Below, piece after piece: positions 11,622 through 23,189 of a DNA stretch of 64,000 bases; the stretch's first letter is position 1, and each line of letters begins with the position of its first letter. Origin of the DNA: Melampsora larici-populina 98AG31. Its lineage: Eukaryota; Basidiomycota; Pucciniomycetes; Pucciniales; Melampsoraceae. The notes under the pieces were generated by a model. It saw nothing but the letters and a program-made list of their open reading frames with translations. It was not told the DNA's origin and ran no database searches. The stretch covers positions 507,040 to 571,039 of the forward strand of contig NW_006768799.1 in assembly GCF_000204055.1 (NCBI RefSeq), written 5' to 3'. A program made the translations under genes and the position numbers.

Positions 11622-12203
11622 TCAAATAAGATTACCATCTTCAGCCACACACTTTTTTCTACCCTTGAACTCCTTCTGATTAATTTCCTTGAAATAAAGT
11701 TTTTGCACTTTTGAATCACTTATAAGGAAACAAACCATAGATTGTTTATATCCTTGTTGAAAAAGGAATTGTTTCTGACAAGAAACTGTTGATTTGTTTT
11801 CACAAATCTTATTAATCTCTTTATCCTTTGATGCATTGGGATTTGAATTAAGATCTTGTGCTACTTTCTTTCTTCTGTATAGCAATATTTTACTTATGAT
11901 TTTTCTGAAATAAATTTCTCTGACTTTTTCATCACTTAATGTGTTTGGGTTAATGATTAACTTTTCATTTATGACTCCTCTTCTATATTGATATTTTTTG
12001 GTATATTGATATAGGGCTTCCTTGTACACTCTTCCTATATCTTCCATGGTTTTGAGATCTGCAATATCAATCTTCAATTGATGTAAAATTAATTTTCTTT
12101 TCTCTTCCAAGTTTTCAATGTCATTGGATGGTGATTCAGCTTGATGATTTGTTTTGTTGAGGATATATAGGAGAAGTTCTCTGGCTTGGGATTTTTGTTT
12201 CAA
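11622..12203 (-). pseudogene. unknown charged protein, left arm of inverted repeat
   Basis: A 193-codon open frame on the minus strand has no ATG at its 5' end (it opens with TTG; the first Met is about residue 53). It is Lys/Glu rich, predicted helical, and contains ENLEEKRKLILHQLK, DIADLKTMEDI and YRRGVINEKLIINPN. I recognise no family. An inverted, more decayed copy follows at 12,278, so this is probably a member of a repeated gene family. The frame stops with ATTTGA, but nucleotide similarity to the other arm continues past the stop to about 11,570. Confidence 0.5.
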
Positions 12204-12277
12204 TTAGCAAGTCAAATTCACTTATCTCAATGACCTCATAAATTCAGTTTCCACCAGCTCCTCTAGTGGAGAGCTCA

Positions 12278-12744
12278 AGCCAGAGAACTTGTTTTATATT
12301 TCTTCAACACAACAAAATTCAACTTGAAAGACCATTCAATGGTATTGAAAACTTGGAAGAGAAAAGAAAATTAATTTTATATCAATTGAAGCTTGGTATT
12401 GCAGATCTTAAAACCATGGAAGATTTAGAAAGATTGTACAAGGAAACTCTATATCAATATATACCAAAAAATATCAATATAGAAGAGGAATCATGAATGA
12501 AAAGCTGAATATTAACCCCAAGACATTAACTGATGAAAAAGTTGGAAAAATTGATTTCAGAAAAATTGAAGGTTAGATAATGCAATACAGGAGAAAAAAA
12601 GTAGCACAAGATCTTAATTTAATTCCTAATGTACATTAAAAGATGAACAAATTAATTGTATTTGTAAAAAAAAAAAAGTTTCAGAAAGAATTCCTTTTTT
12701 GACAAGGATATAAGCAATCTGATTTTTTTTCCTAAGTGATACAG
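12278..12744 (+). pseudogene. inverted decayed copy of the unknown charged-protein gene, interrupted
   Basis: Protein-level similarity to the left arm is clear in GIENLEEKRKLILYQLK and IADLKTMEDL. The frame then breaks after ATATCAATATAGAAGAGGAA, and stops and indels accumulate (the AAAAAAAAAAAG run near 12,668). The remaining part of the copy resumes at 17,028 after the hAT element. Confidence 0.7.
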
Positions 12745-15700
12745 CAACGTCCGTCCGGTCCGTTATTGATAGCGCTATATAGCGTATAGCGGAGCGCCTA
12801 GCACCATAATTACAGCGCTATAATTACGGTGCTCAACTGGCCCGCTATCCAATGAGCATGTAGGGTAATGTAAGATTTTTGTGCCGTTATAACGGAGCGT
12901 GTGTCCATATAACGCTATACAACGCTCTGGAGCGCTATGTTATACATGTTGTAGCGCTACACACAGCGCTACACATAGTATAATACAGGTTCACTTGGAC
13001 AGACAACGGATCTCCAGATCTGGACAAGTTCTCGTCTTGATGAGGTTCAATCTTCCCCTTTAGGCAACTCACAATGCAAAAACGTCAAACAACACCCCTC
13101 GCCAATCAAATACCACGTCTCATACCCATCAATCTCACCTACTTTAAGCCAGGTGAACAAGCTAGTTTCCATAATGACAGGTGAGCAATTTGTGTTCAGT
13201 TTGAATCGATTTGATCTTTGATCTGATTCACTTCCACCTCCTCCGTTCATTCAATTCCACATATTACCTTTTCACTATCCTTTTTTCTAATCTTGTCCTT
13301 GACTCTTAACCACCCTTTCCAATAACTTAGTAATCATCTTACAAGCTACCAGTTCCTGCTACACATCTCTAGCATGACCGGACTTGAATCAACCCCTTCG
13401 AACTCGCTTCTTCGCCCACCAGGTTCAACGGCGACCCCTTCACGTCAAAGCCAGCGAACTCGTACCACTCCTGTATCCCCACAGATGGTCAGGACATCTC
13501 CGGACTCTCGTTTATCACTTTCCGTTTCCATCTCTCAACAATCAACTCGTCCATCGTCCAAAGGCGACCAGGAGCCACCCGTATCTCAATCACCCTGTCA
13601 AAGGAACAACGGTAAACGAGCTGCGGTTTCGAGTGATGCTACTCGCGAAGATTCTCCAGAGTCTGACCTAGTTGTCCATGTTCCTCGCAAGCGAAAACGG
13701 ACCAATAAAGTGAGTTTGGTTAAATCAATTTTAAAAGACAATCAGCTTATTTCTATATGTGATTGCATAGCACATTGCTGCTCCTGAGATCATCGATTTA
13801 GACCAGGACAATGACACAGCTGAACCCAAGACTTCAACTCGATCAAAAGGTATACGCGTTCAATATCAGGAGGACGCTGAGGGTGTTGCGAGGTACTTCA
13901 AGGATCCTGACTATGTACCAGGCGAGGTAAGTACAGTCCTCAATAAGCCTCTCAAATGTTGTTCATTTTATTGATTCTTTTACATATCCGCAGGAATCGA
14001 CTGGGGTCAAGAGGTCTTATCGCTGCAATTGGTGCACTGGAGTTTATTCGAAAGGGCCAGCCGGATGGTCTAATCTCAAAGGCCATCGAGATGGCACTGA
14101 ATCTCGTCCGGTCTGTCCTGGTCGTCGCCTTGCCGGGAAGACTATACTCAATCTGCCACCAACTTACCCTGAGCGTGTGGCTGCAGCTGCTGCTAAGGGT
14201 TCGAAGAAGAACACGACACTTGACAGCTTTGTGTCAAAGAAAAAGTTTTGCCTTGAAACTTTGAATGGTATAATGGTCATCTGGTTACTCCGACACGCTT
14301 TACCATGGGCACGAATGGACGATCATCCCCTTCGAGCAGCTTTTCAATTAGCCAATGTTTCAGCTTCTCTTCGTTCAAGTGTGTGGGCAGCACGCGCAGC
14401 TACCACCATCTTCAATGATATGCAAATGAATGTGGTCAACATGCTCAGGGTGAGTGACCGTCTATTTTAATATCCTTATACAAATCTTCAAATCTTTACA
14501 ACACTAACTTAATTTGATACTAGAACATACCAGGTCGATTCACCTTGGTCCACGATGTGTGGACAACTAAAGGCAAGCGACATGCTTTTATTGGAGTCAC
14601 CGCAACCTTTGTCGATCGTGATTGGAAATTCCAATCTGTCCATCTTGCATTCAAACTGATCGCTTGGCACCACTACGGAAATCTTCTGGCTCGGCCGGTA
14701 GCTAAATTTCTCATCAAGCACGGTCTACATAAGAAGATTGGTTTTTTCTTCGTTTTACTTGTTATGACCCGAAGTTATCATTTCAAACTGACATTGTTAA
14801 TATTTTTGTTTATTTACATGTATGCCCAGACCACTGACTCGGGTTCAAAAAATGCGACGTTGGCAACTGAACTTTCTGATCAGTTTGCGATGGCTCACGA
14901 CCCAGTAAAATGGAATGCTGAAAAGATGCAGATCCGTTGCATCGCGCACAAACTGGCCTTGGTGGTCAAGGATGGACTGAAGTCCGTTGACGTGGCGGCC
15001 GGTCACATCAAGCCAACCACCCCGCAAACATCTCTACCTACTTTCACTTTAAATGAAGGACAAGAAGAGGTTGATATTCCAGCTGACTTGGATGATTCTG
15101 ATTGCGAGGGGCACGGTATGCATGTTGAACTTAGTGACGACGAGGATGAACGAGTTGAACCAGAAGAAGATTCCGCAGTTCGCGGAACACCTCCCAAAGC
15201 TGCTGACCCAGTGATGCCATCCACCGGCTGGAAGGAAGTCGATGTGAGGCTAGCTGTTCGTAAGGTGAGTGTATATTAATCTTGAATGTTGATACAAGAT
15301 CCGTACTAATAGAACTTCATGTATTAGGTCGACAAGGCAATAGCCTTAATATCGTCAAGTGGACCACGCCGTGATCAGTTCAAGGCTTTGCGAGGCGGTG
15401 GTAAAGGGATAGTGTCGGGAAGCTGTCATCGGTGGAATGGAAAGCACGACGCTCGACAACGTGCATGTGATGGATACAAGGTAAGTTAAACGTAAACTGT
15501 CAATAACATTACACTTAGCGCCGTTTTCTTATATGTTCCACTATTCTTGAGGTTATCAATCAAATGTTGTCGGACGAATCCGGTGGAAATTACTACGGCG
15601 ACCTTCATATCACCGCCAGCGAATGGGCTGCTGTTCGAGCTCTCAACGAAGTCACTGAAGTAAGCTCATTTCAGTTCATTTTTTTGCTTGAAAGGTCCTG

Positions 15701-17020
15701 AATGTAAATCCTTTCAGCTTTTTTTGAAATCAACCTACCGTGTCGAAGGCGATCACCCCACAGCTGCCATCATGATGAGGGAGTATGAACTGATTTCGGC
15801 TGCACTGCGCACTGCATGTGCTAAATCTCCTTACAAGGAGATACAAACTATGATACAGAGAATGCTAGTGAAGATCCATGGCTATCAGCGCGAAGCAATC
15901 GAGTGCGATGCCATCGCACTCTCAACTGTGCTCAACCCTCGACTTCGAATGTCTTATATCGAGAAACAATTCCCAACCGACCTTGTCAGGATCCAAGATT
16001 TGCTCAACTCTGAGTACAACAAGTACGAACGGGAGTGGATTGAGGAAGGTGGTGGCTCAGTCACTCCAGAAGTGACCGTAGTTGAGACTTCGACTGATCC
16101 GCACCTGGCTGAGACGTGCAATCCCAAAGTGCGAGACTTGACCAGTATGAACATCAAGTCTGAGCTAGCTAGGTATCTTGACTGGGATCACGACTGCTCA
16201 GATCCGAAGATGAGCATGCTCGACTGGTGGCAGGTATTTATTATTAATTATGTTTAATTTTTTGCTTTTCTATCTTGAACAAAGACTGACAGTGTTCTTA
16301 TGTATAGGAACACTCGCGTTACTATCCTGTTCTTTCGAGAATCGCACAAGATGCCTTGGGATGCGCAGGTACCTCATGCACGGTCGAGAGAACATTCTCT
16401 TCCGCAGCTGATGTCTGCACAACTCAGCGGGGTGCCATGGCACCAAAGCAGATGGAGCGAGCAGTTGGGTGTCGTTTGTGGTTGAAATCACAAATTGTGA
16501 AGCCTGGAGGCGACTTCAAGGAGGCATGGGTGCTCATTCAAGAGGAAGTGTTAAGAAAAACCGATCAGACCAAGACTTGAAATTTCTTTTACCTTGTCTT
16601 TATTTCTAAATCATCTATCTTTTTTCGATTACTATCTTTTAATTACACTTTAATACATATTCATTCTTTTATCAATCACTTCAACTATACTTTAATATTT
16701 TTTCATTATATTTCTTTTCTTATAATACTTTACAATTTCATGTTAATAATTTGTGTATGATGTGCGTTTGTAGCGCTATTTTGCGTGTCACAGCGCTACA
16801 ACGGGATGTTGAAGCGCTACATAGCGGGGTACTCCATAGCGCTTCAGCACGCTAGATAGTCCATAGCGGCGCGCTTATAGCGCGCCGGGCGAACCGCTAT
16901 GGTGAGAGGACCTGCTAATAGGCAGCATAGTGATACATAGTGGGTGGCTAAATAGTGCGCGGGCGCTACATTACCGATTATCCCGGATATAGCGGGTCAT
17001 AGCGGAGCGGACGGACGTTG
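12745..17020 (+). mobile_element. hAT DNA transposon, 4.28 kb, with AGCGCT-rich ends
   Basis: The left end CAACGTCCGTCCGGTCCG matches the inverted right end (CAACGTCCGTCCGCTCCG on the minus strand). Both ends are flanked by GATACAG (12,738-12,744 and 17,021-17,027). A 7-bp exact duplication, or 8 bp with one mismatch, fits the hAT superfamily. Removing the element and one duplication restores AGTGATACAGTAGTTTG, which aligns without gap to the paralogous arm (AGTGATTCAAAAGTGCA). Both subterminal regions hold arrays of the palindrome AGCGCT: five on the left (12,770-12,980) and four on the right (16,770-16,860). The element carries one multi-exon transposase gene. Confidence 0.92.
13374..16580 (+). 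CDS. hAT transposase (BED zinc finger, RNase H-like core, C-terminal dimerisation domain), nearly intact
   Basis: Exons inferred: 13374-13709, 13771-13926, 13994-14449, 14524-about 14740, about 14830-15264, 15328-15480, 15519-15659, 15718-16233 and 16308-16580; almost all introns are phase 0. The N-terminal region is Ser/Pro rich and disordered, with a basic RKRKR patch. The BED-type finger follows (YRCNWC ... NLKGHRDG). Catalytic-core motifs visible are VHDVWTT (first Asp), TTDSGSKNAT (second Asp), RCIAHKLALVVKDGL and, near the C-terminus, TSCTVERTFSS (Glu). The dimerisation region reads YYPVLSRIAQDALG. The only doubtful point is the fourth intron: the best GT-AG pair (14,741-14,829) is 89 nt and would shift frame. 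Read through unspliced, the frame stays open but adds a hydrophobic insert. The protein would act in the nucleus to cut and join the element's ends. Confidence 0.85.
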
Positions 17021-17175
17021 GATACAGTAGTTTGAAAAAATTATTTTATGGAAATCAACAACTTGGAATTCAAGGTTAGGAAAAAAAAGTGTGAATGTGA
17101 ATGATGATCTTAGTTTGGTTTTGATAAGTGATGATGAAGTTGACATGAAGTGTGATCATATTTCAGAGAGCTGGT

Positions 17176-18609
17176 GGTGATAAAGAATGGTTTGATTCAG
17201 GGGTTACGGTCTAGAAATCATGATCCATCCGGAAAAAATGTCCCACCACATGCCAGCTGTGCAACCAACAGTTGAAGCGCTCTGTTGCGCCCCGCTTTCA
17301 GGCAACTTTTTTGCAGCGGAACATTATTCCACTACATAAGGGGACGCTCTTGCACCGCTTCAAGTTGAGACCCGCTACATAAGTGGCGTGGCGGCGCGGC
17401 TGTTGGACCCGCTCTTGCCCCGCTTCACGCTTTTCAAAATCAAGCAAGCAAGACAAGGCGGAATGTGAATTCACATTTTTTTTAATATTGACAAAGGAAG
17501 CAATATGTTCATAAAAAGATTAGACACAGAAGATAATAAGGAGTGACTTGAAGGGTTAATATGAACTAGACAATCAGAAGGAATTTAACAAATAAGATAA
17601 TGGTTCTTTAGTGATAGCAACTCAAAACATCAAAATGAAAGATGTTGAACCTTGGACTATGTACAAGCTGATGAGTTGTTTGAAGATGTTGAAATATGTT
17701 GCAAGTCTTGAGTTGGTGATTGTCCTTTACTTGATTTTGAATGAAGGATATGGTTAATACTGATAAGTTTTTGTTGATTGAAAGTAAGCTTGATGTCCAT
17801 TAAATTCAAAGCTTCTGTTTAATCCTTTCCTTCTTGAACAAACCATGGAGATGAATCGATTCTTGCATGTTGGATAACTCACGCTGAACAATTGTACATT
17901 TTCCCCAAGGTGAAACAGCCGGGAGTTAAGGCTGAAATTGTCTTTACTGGTAAACTGAGTCTGACAAACCCTGAAATCATTAAGATCAACCAAGTAAGAG
18001 AGAAAACATTGAGAACACAAGGTATCAATCCAGCTGGGCTGATGATGTTGACCTATCTTACTGAACAAGGTGCCCTTGGTTTTCATAGTCCATGATGTCA
18101 TTTGAGAGTTTTTGATGTCCTTCAAAGAATTCTTTCAAACAAATAATTTGAATGCCTCTTGACTTCGTGCCCACTACATGTGAGAGGAGATTTATTGGTT
18201 CAAGGTCCAACCCATCATACACCTCAAAATTTGTCAAGACACAAGTTTTCTTGGGCAAATGGAACAGGAGAACAGTGGTAAATGGTAGATTTCTTTGTGA
18301 TCATAATCTAATCTTTATGTGATGATAATATTCAATATAACAATAGGAAGATTAAAAACTAATGATTGCTGATTTTGTTACTGTGATTCAGTTGATGATT
18401 GTGTGGGAAGGGGATTTCGAATGAAAGGGGTTGGGCCTATATGAAGATTGAGATTGATCAAGCTTTGAATGATGTGGAAAGGAATCTAAAACATCACTTT
18501 GAAAGATGTGAGACGCCGACGAGAAGGGTTGTATGAAAAAATCAGAGTTGAATGGGTCAGTTTGGTCTTCAAAGATGAGATTGAGGGTGTAAAAAACTTT
18601 ACCAGATAG
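17176..18609. other. unrecognised repeat-rich DNA with a GC-rich hAT-like patch
   Basis: At 17,270-17,440 there is a GC-rich patch with repeated CCGCT/AGCGC motifs (TTTTTTGCAGCGGAAC, GACCCGCTACATAAG), similar to the small element at 18,756. The rest holds only short frames with no recognised protein, although one near 17,890-18,090 is rich in KINQVREKTL-type sequence. No gene is supported. Confidence 0.35.
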
Positions 18610-20023
18610 ATTTGAGTGATTCCAAGATGCTGGGACATCAAGATAGGGTGTTTATTGAGAAGAGGGATTTCAAAGCCTGTTTGTGCTTATCACAGGTGCC
18701 AAAAGTTGACCTGAGAGTTATGTCAACCATTGACATCTTGCCTCATTTTACCAAGCCGCTACATGCCGGTCTGAGCAAGGGCTGCAGGGCGCCAATGTGG
18801 ATTGCCCCATCAATTTGACCACCCGCTACAACCCCAGTCTTAGGGCTAGGGCGGTGGCGGGATGTTTTTACCCGCTGCAAAAATAATTGCTGAGTGGTGG
18901 CGGAGCGACCCGCCCCGCTACCGTTCCGCCACGGCTTTTTGCAGCGGATTGCTTCAGGTGTTGATGGAAGACAAGGCTTTTCAGAACATCAAGTGTACCA
19001 TGACTACCTTACTGTGTTTGAAAAATGTGGATTGCAACTCACCAGACCCCTTGTGGTTATTCACCAACACTAGTGGGACAGGCTTAGGTGTGGTGTTGTT
19101 TCAAGGTGTAGACTGAAAGGGACAAGTCCAATAGCTTACAATTCCCAACATATGACAACAGCAGAACAAAACCATCCCGTTCATGAACAGGAACTTTCAG
19201 TGGTCATACACACACTTCAAAAATGGTGCATGCTTCTGCTTGGGATGAAGGTGAATGTTATGAGTGATCATCATTCACTCACCTATTTACTCAAACAATG
19301 CTTGCTCAGCCGAAGACAAGCTTGCTGGCTGGAACAATTGGGCAACTTTGACATCAACTTCCAGTACATCAAAGGTGAAGACAAATCTGTGGTGGATGCC
19401 TTGTCAAAGAAGGACTCTGATGATCTCCAAGAAGGGATCACGATGGTGGCAGCTTTTGAAACAACTACTTCTACTCTTTCAGATGACTTCAAGAAATCAA
19501 TCCTATAGGGTTACAATATCAACAAGTTTTGTCAAGCAGCTTGAGACGGTGCGCCTCTCTGAGATGACTGCTATGAAGCGGAGGGGGTACTTTTCATCAA
19601 TGGCTGACTACTGATCCCTGGAACTTCCACATTGCAAGAGGACCTTATCTACAAAGCACACAAGCAGGTGGGTCACTTAGGTGCACTTGAGACACTGGCC
19701 ATCGTCAGAACAGATTTTTTTCGGCCTAGGATGGCTAAGGATGCAGAGACACAACTGAAGGCCTATGACATCTGTCAACACACAAAAGCACGGACAGCCC
19801 TTCCCCATGCATAATGAAAACACCCAAAATTCTGCCAAAACCTCTGTTGGATGTAGCCATTGATTTTGTTGGTCTGATACCCAAGATCAATTCTTATGAC
19901 ATGTTGCTCACGTGTACATGCCAGCTATTGGGATTCACTAAACTGGTATTGACAAACCAGATGGACATGGCAGAGCAGACTGCTTCACGGTTTTTTGGTG
20001 CATGGATGGGTACATTGTAGAGC
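18610..20023 (+). mobile_element. decayed Ty3/Gypsy pol, part 1 (end of RT, RNase H, start of integrase)
   Basis: Translated segments in changing frames show the end of the reverse transcriptase (IDILPHFTK, then EDKAFQNIK after a small insertion). They then show the RNase H domain (NTSGTGLGVVLFQG, MTTAEQNHPVHEQELSVVI, MSDHHSLTYLL, GEDKSVVDALSK). A degraded integrase HHCC finger follows (HKQVGHLG ... DICQHTK, first Cys replaced by Tyr), and then the first catalytic Asp region (LLDVAIDFVG). The last recognisable residues are RFFGAWMGTL at 20,018. There are multiple stops and frameshifts, so it is inactive. The integrase continues at 26,615. Confidence 0.85.
18756..18947. mobile_element. small GC-rich insertion (about 192 bp) inside the Gypsy RT
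   Basis: The segment interrupts the RT coding region between HFTK and EDKAFQNIK. It starts CCGCTACATG and ends TTTTTGCAGCGG, an imperfect inverted repeat (CCGCTxCA / TGCAGCGG), and contains further CCGCTACA/TGCAGCGG motifs. It is strikingly GC-rich against AT-rich surroundings. No clear target duplication was found, so its class (probably a hAT-like MITE) is uncertain. Confidence 0.5.
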
Positions 20024-21528
20024 TTATAACCCAACAAGGTTTATACAGAGCGTGAAGGGGATAATCTACCCATGAAAGACTAGTAGAAGATGTCTATGGA
20101 CTGCCCTCCTAAAACAAGACAATCAGAAAGGGGAACTCTGTTGAATTGAGTACTGATAACAACCAGAGAAAAGTATATTTTAAAGGACAAAAAGCACACG
20201 GATTTTAATGGCAATTTGATGTCTCTCAACACTGCTATAGTGTTATTCCAATATGATAACCAAGAAAATAAAGCAGTATGTTTTTGATGTTATTCCCAAT
20301 AAGCCTTTTTGGCTACAAAACTAAGGTAAATATCTCTTATAACTGTAATAAAGGGTGTATTTAAGTGACCAGGTACTGCTAAAATAAGTTCATAATGATA
20401 AACAAAATGATAACAACATAGATGATAAAGGAAAAAGGGGGACTGTCAGAAAGGGCATAAGCCACCTCAACAGCATATCACCTTCCTTACAATAAACTCA
20501 TTAAATATCAACAAACTACATGTAATTAACCAGTTACATGTAGTAGTAGTAAAAACAAACATGTAATACTCAATTACATACAAACAAATACATGTAATCA
20601 TGAATTACATGCATAAGTGCGCAAACTGTCTATTTTCTTTCTCATTTCATATTCAGTTACCATTTCTATTTACTTATTTTCTATTGTTTCTCTTTCTACA
20701 GCCATTCCAATATTTCTTGTTGCTCCGTTTTGAAAAAGAAAAAGTGAAACTCGGTGAAACCTAACTTTTTACTCGATAAAACTTTGAAATTGGCTGTAAT
20801 TCAAGGAAATACAGCCAATTTTCAGGTTTTAACCAGTTAAAACTTAGGTTTTGAGCTCATAAACTTTTTCTTTTCAAAAACGTGAGCGACAACAAATATC
20901 AGAATGGCTGTACGTGATATTTAAACAGATACACATCATTCAAACAAATAAATGACACACGGATCAATTTGGAAGATGATCCTATGTGCTTTGTTTTATG
21001 ATAATCTTTCTAATAACCACACGTAGTCCTAGTCCAAGCAAGAACCCAACTTAGTAGCTGTTCATCTAAAACTGGTCTTCTTGGCATGTGATGGCTGCCA
21101 AGAAGGGATGTCTAGGGCTCTCGTGCTAAAAGGAAGGGTTGTAATAGAATGAATTACAAGGGTGAATCAGGGATCATGGGAATTAAAGATCAGTAATACT
21201 AAAAAGTAGACCATTACACACGCAGATCTTGTTGTAATAGTCATATGTGATCATCTATGGATCATTGATCAGTTGTTAACAGGAGATGTTCACATTAGCC
21301 TCTTTATCTGTATTTTCTTATGTTGCTGTGCACTTTCTGCTTGTTCTGACGGGTACATAAACCCTTGCTTTTGTCTTATTCCTTTTGTTACTCATCCTTT
21401 ACAATAACCAATCAAGTTTCCCAAGCTTTATAAACCAATCAATCTGTCCATAAAAACCTCCAAAAGCTCTTTTAGTGTTAGTATCCACGGATCTGGTCTT
21501 TATTCTGCTATTTCTCTCTTGTTTATTA
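20024..21528. other. insertion into the Gypsy integrase; contains a PPT/LTR-like junction
   Basis: After the integrase break, no coding match is seen. At about 20,433-20,447 a purine run AAAGGAAAAAGGGGGAC directly precedes TGTCAGAAAGGGCATAAGCC, which looks like a polypurine tract followed by the TG start of an LTR; no matching second LTR was identified. From 20,515 to 20,620 the motif TACATGTAATT and its complement recur many times (palindromic ACATGT). The rest is AT-rich and unrecognised. Confidence 0.35.
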
Positions 21529-21536
21529 TTGTCAAC

Positions 21537-22188
21537 TAGGCCCTCGCCCCGTCCCCGGAGTTTCGGGAATCCCCGAAGTAAAACCCCCGTGGGACGGGGA
21601 TCATTCCCCTATCCCCTAAATTCGGGGAATGGGAACGTGGAATACCGGGGATCCCCGGTATCGCCAGTGCCTCAAAGAGTTGAAGGTATTGTTAATCTGC
21701 TAATTGTCCAAACAATCAACTTCACCAAAAAATACAAAAACAAGATATATGCAAAGAAAGAACGATTGTACAAAACAAATATGAGAGAGAAGAAGAGCTA
21801 GCTGGAATCATTGGGAAATGAACTGAACCAAACACAAGATGGTGTTTGAACCGATGACTGAAACGCCTGAAGCGAAAGCATGGGATCAAATCAAAAAGTT
21901 GATGTAAGCTTGATAATCCCATCAACTTGATCTTGATTGGAAAAAGCTTGAGGGTTTGAGGTGAAATGTGTTGGTGAGGGTCTTTTGTTGCCTTCTTGTT
22001 TATTTTTTTGTTTCTGAAAGCGCCCTATTCCCCGAAAATACCGGTATTTTTCCCCGAAAACAATAGGGGATAGGGGAATTGATCCCCGAAGACAATTAGG
22101 GGTAGGGGAATGATCCCCGTCCCCTAAGGTAGGGGAATGATCCCCGTCCCCGCCCCCTGTGCCGGGGAACGACCGGGGCAAGAGCCTA
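21537..22188. mobile_element. GC-rich non-autonomous hAT-type MITE (652 bp) with 8-bp target duplication
   Basis: The ends are TAGGCCCTCGCCCC and GGGGCAAGAGCCTA, an imperfect terminal inverted repeat. They are flanked by identical TTGTCAAC (21,529-21,536 and 22,189-22,196). Eight-bp duplications are typical of hAT. Both subterminal regions are dense in CCCCG/CGGGG and GGGGAAT-type motifs (for example GGGATCATTCCCC, AGGGGAATGATCCCCGTCCC). The centre is AT-rich with no transposase. It is therefore non-autonomous. Confidence 0.88.
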
Positions 22189-22196
22189 TTGTCAAC

Positions 22197-23181
22197 TGCT
22201 GTCCTACATATGTAAATCATATGTAATCAGCCTGTAACTGTTATGTATCAACTATCACACAGTCATTTAAGCTTCCTTATTGACAGGGACAACAATCCCA
22301 AAAGCATCCTTGAGTATATATATAAATGTGTCACAACTCTTACAATGGTCAACAGCCTCAAAAACCAACCAATTTCAACCAAAAACCCCTAAAAACCATA
22401 TGATGACACAATGTAATGAATTTGTTACTAATAGATGATGTAATTTACACAGCCAAAGTGATCAATGATCTAATTAAATTTCACACAGCACTTCTTATGA
22501 TGAATACAGGTGAATTTTTCCTTGTAATCTGGCTTGATTACTAAAGTGCATCTTGTAGACCTCGTGATACTGATCAATAATTGCCACCATATCAAGTACT
22601 TCTTATGAGGAATGGATAATTTATTGAGTTGTGAAGTTAAGGTATTTGTATGTAAATGTTGTTACATGTATGCATATAAGTGTAAAATTCGAAGTTCACA
22701 CCAATTTCTTATTTCTCTTATGACTTTCTTCACACACCTCTGTTACATAATTTGAAGTTTATACATCATGTAATCAATACTTTTGCATTGAATGAGATAT
22801 CTACCATCCAATTCTGATGTCATTTGACATATGTAATAAGCTGAAAACTTCCACTCTTGACAAAATTTACACCTTTTCACCCCTTTACACAGCTATTGCT
22901 ACTGCTCTCTTGAAATGCTACATCATCATCTATAACCTTGAAAATCCCGGAAAATCCTCTTGGCAACCTTATATATTACTAATACCACTATTACATATGT
23001 AAACTACCCGTGAAACCCTTGTTTATCAACTTCAAAGAAGTACTGTTTTCTTAAAAACTTTTATTCCTCCTTATCAAACATGAAAATTAAAATTGTTACT
23101 GTATAATATAATGCTTTCCATTGATATCCTTACCTAGCAATCCCCATACGCCTAATATTGATACCCTAAATACCATCTCCA
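22197..23181. other. AT-rich DNA between two hAT elements
   Basis: No gene is recognised. ACATGT/TGTAAT motifs like those at 20.5 kb recur (for example near 22,640-22,680 and 22,985-23,000), suggesting that this and 20.4-21.5 kb are parts of one repeat later split by the MITE. Confidence 0.35.
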
Positions 23182-23189
23182 CACCAATA

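Larger units (their letters stand above)
11570..17175. repeat. large inverted repeat (arms about 620 bp), right arm split by a hAT insertion
   Basis: The left arm is 11,570-12,194 read on the minus strand. The right arm is 12,278-12,744 continued at 17,028-17,175 on the plus strand. Both begin AAGCCAGAGAACTT and share ATTGAAAACTTGGAAGAGAA, a GATCTTAAAACCATGGAAGA-like block and, beyond the hAT, AATCAACA..GGAATTCAAGG and GATGATGAAGTTGACATGAA (left arm: GATGATGAGTTTAAAATGAA). The central spacer is about 80 bp. Confidence 0.85.
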
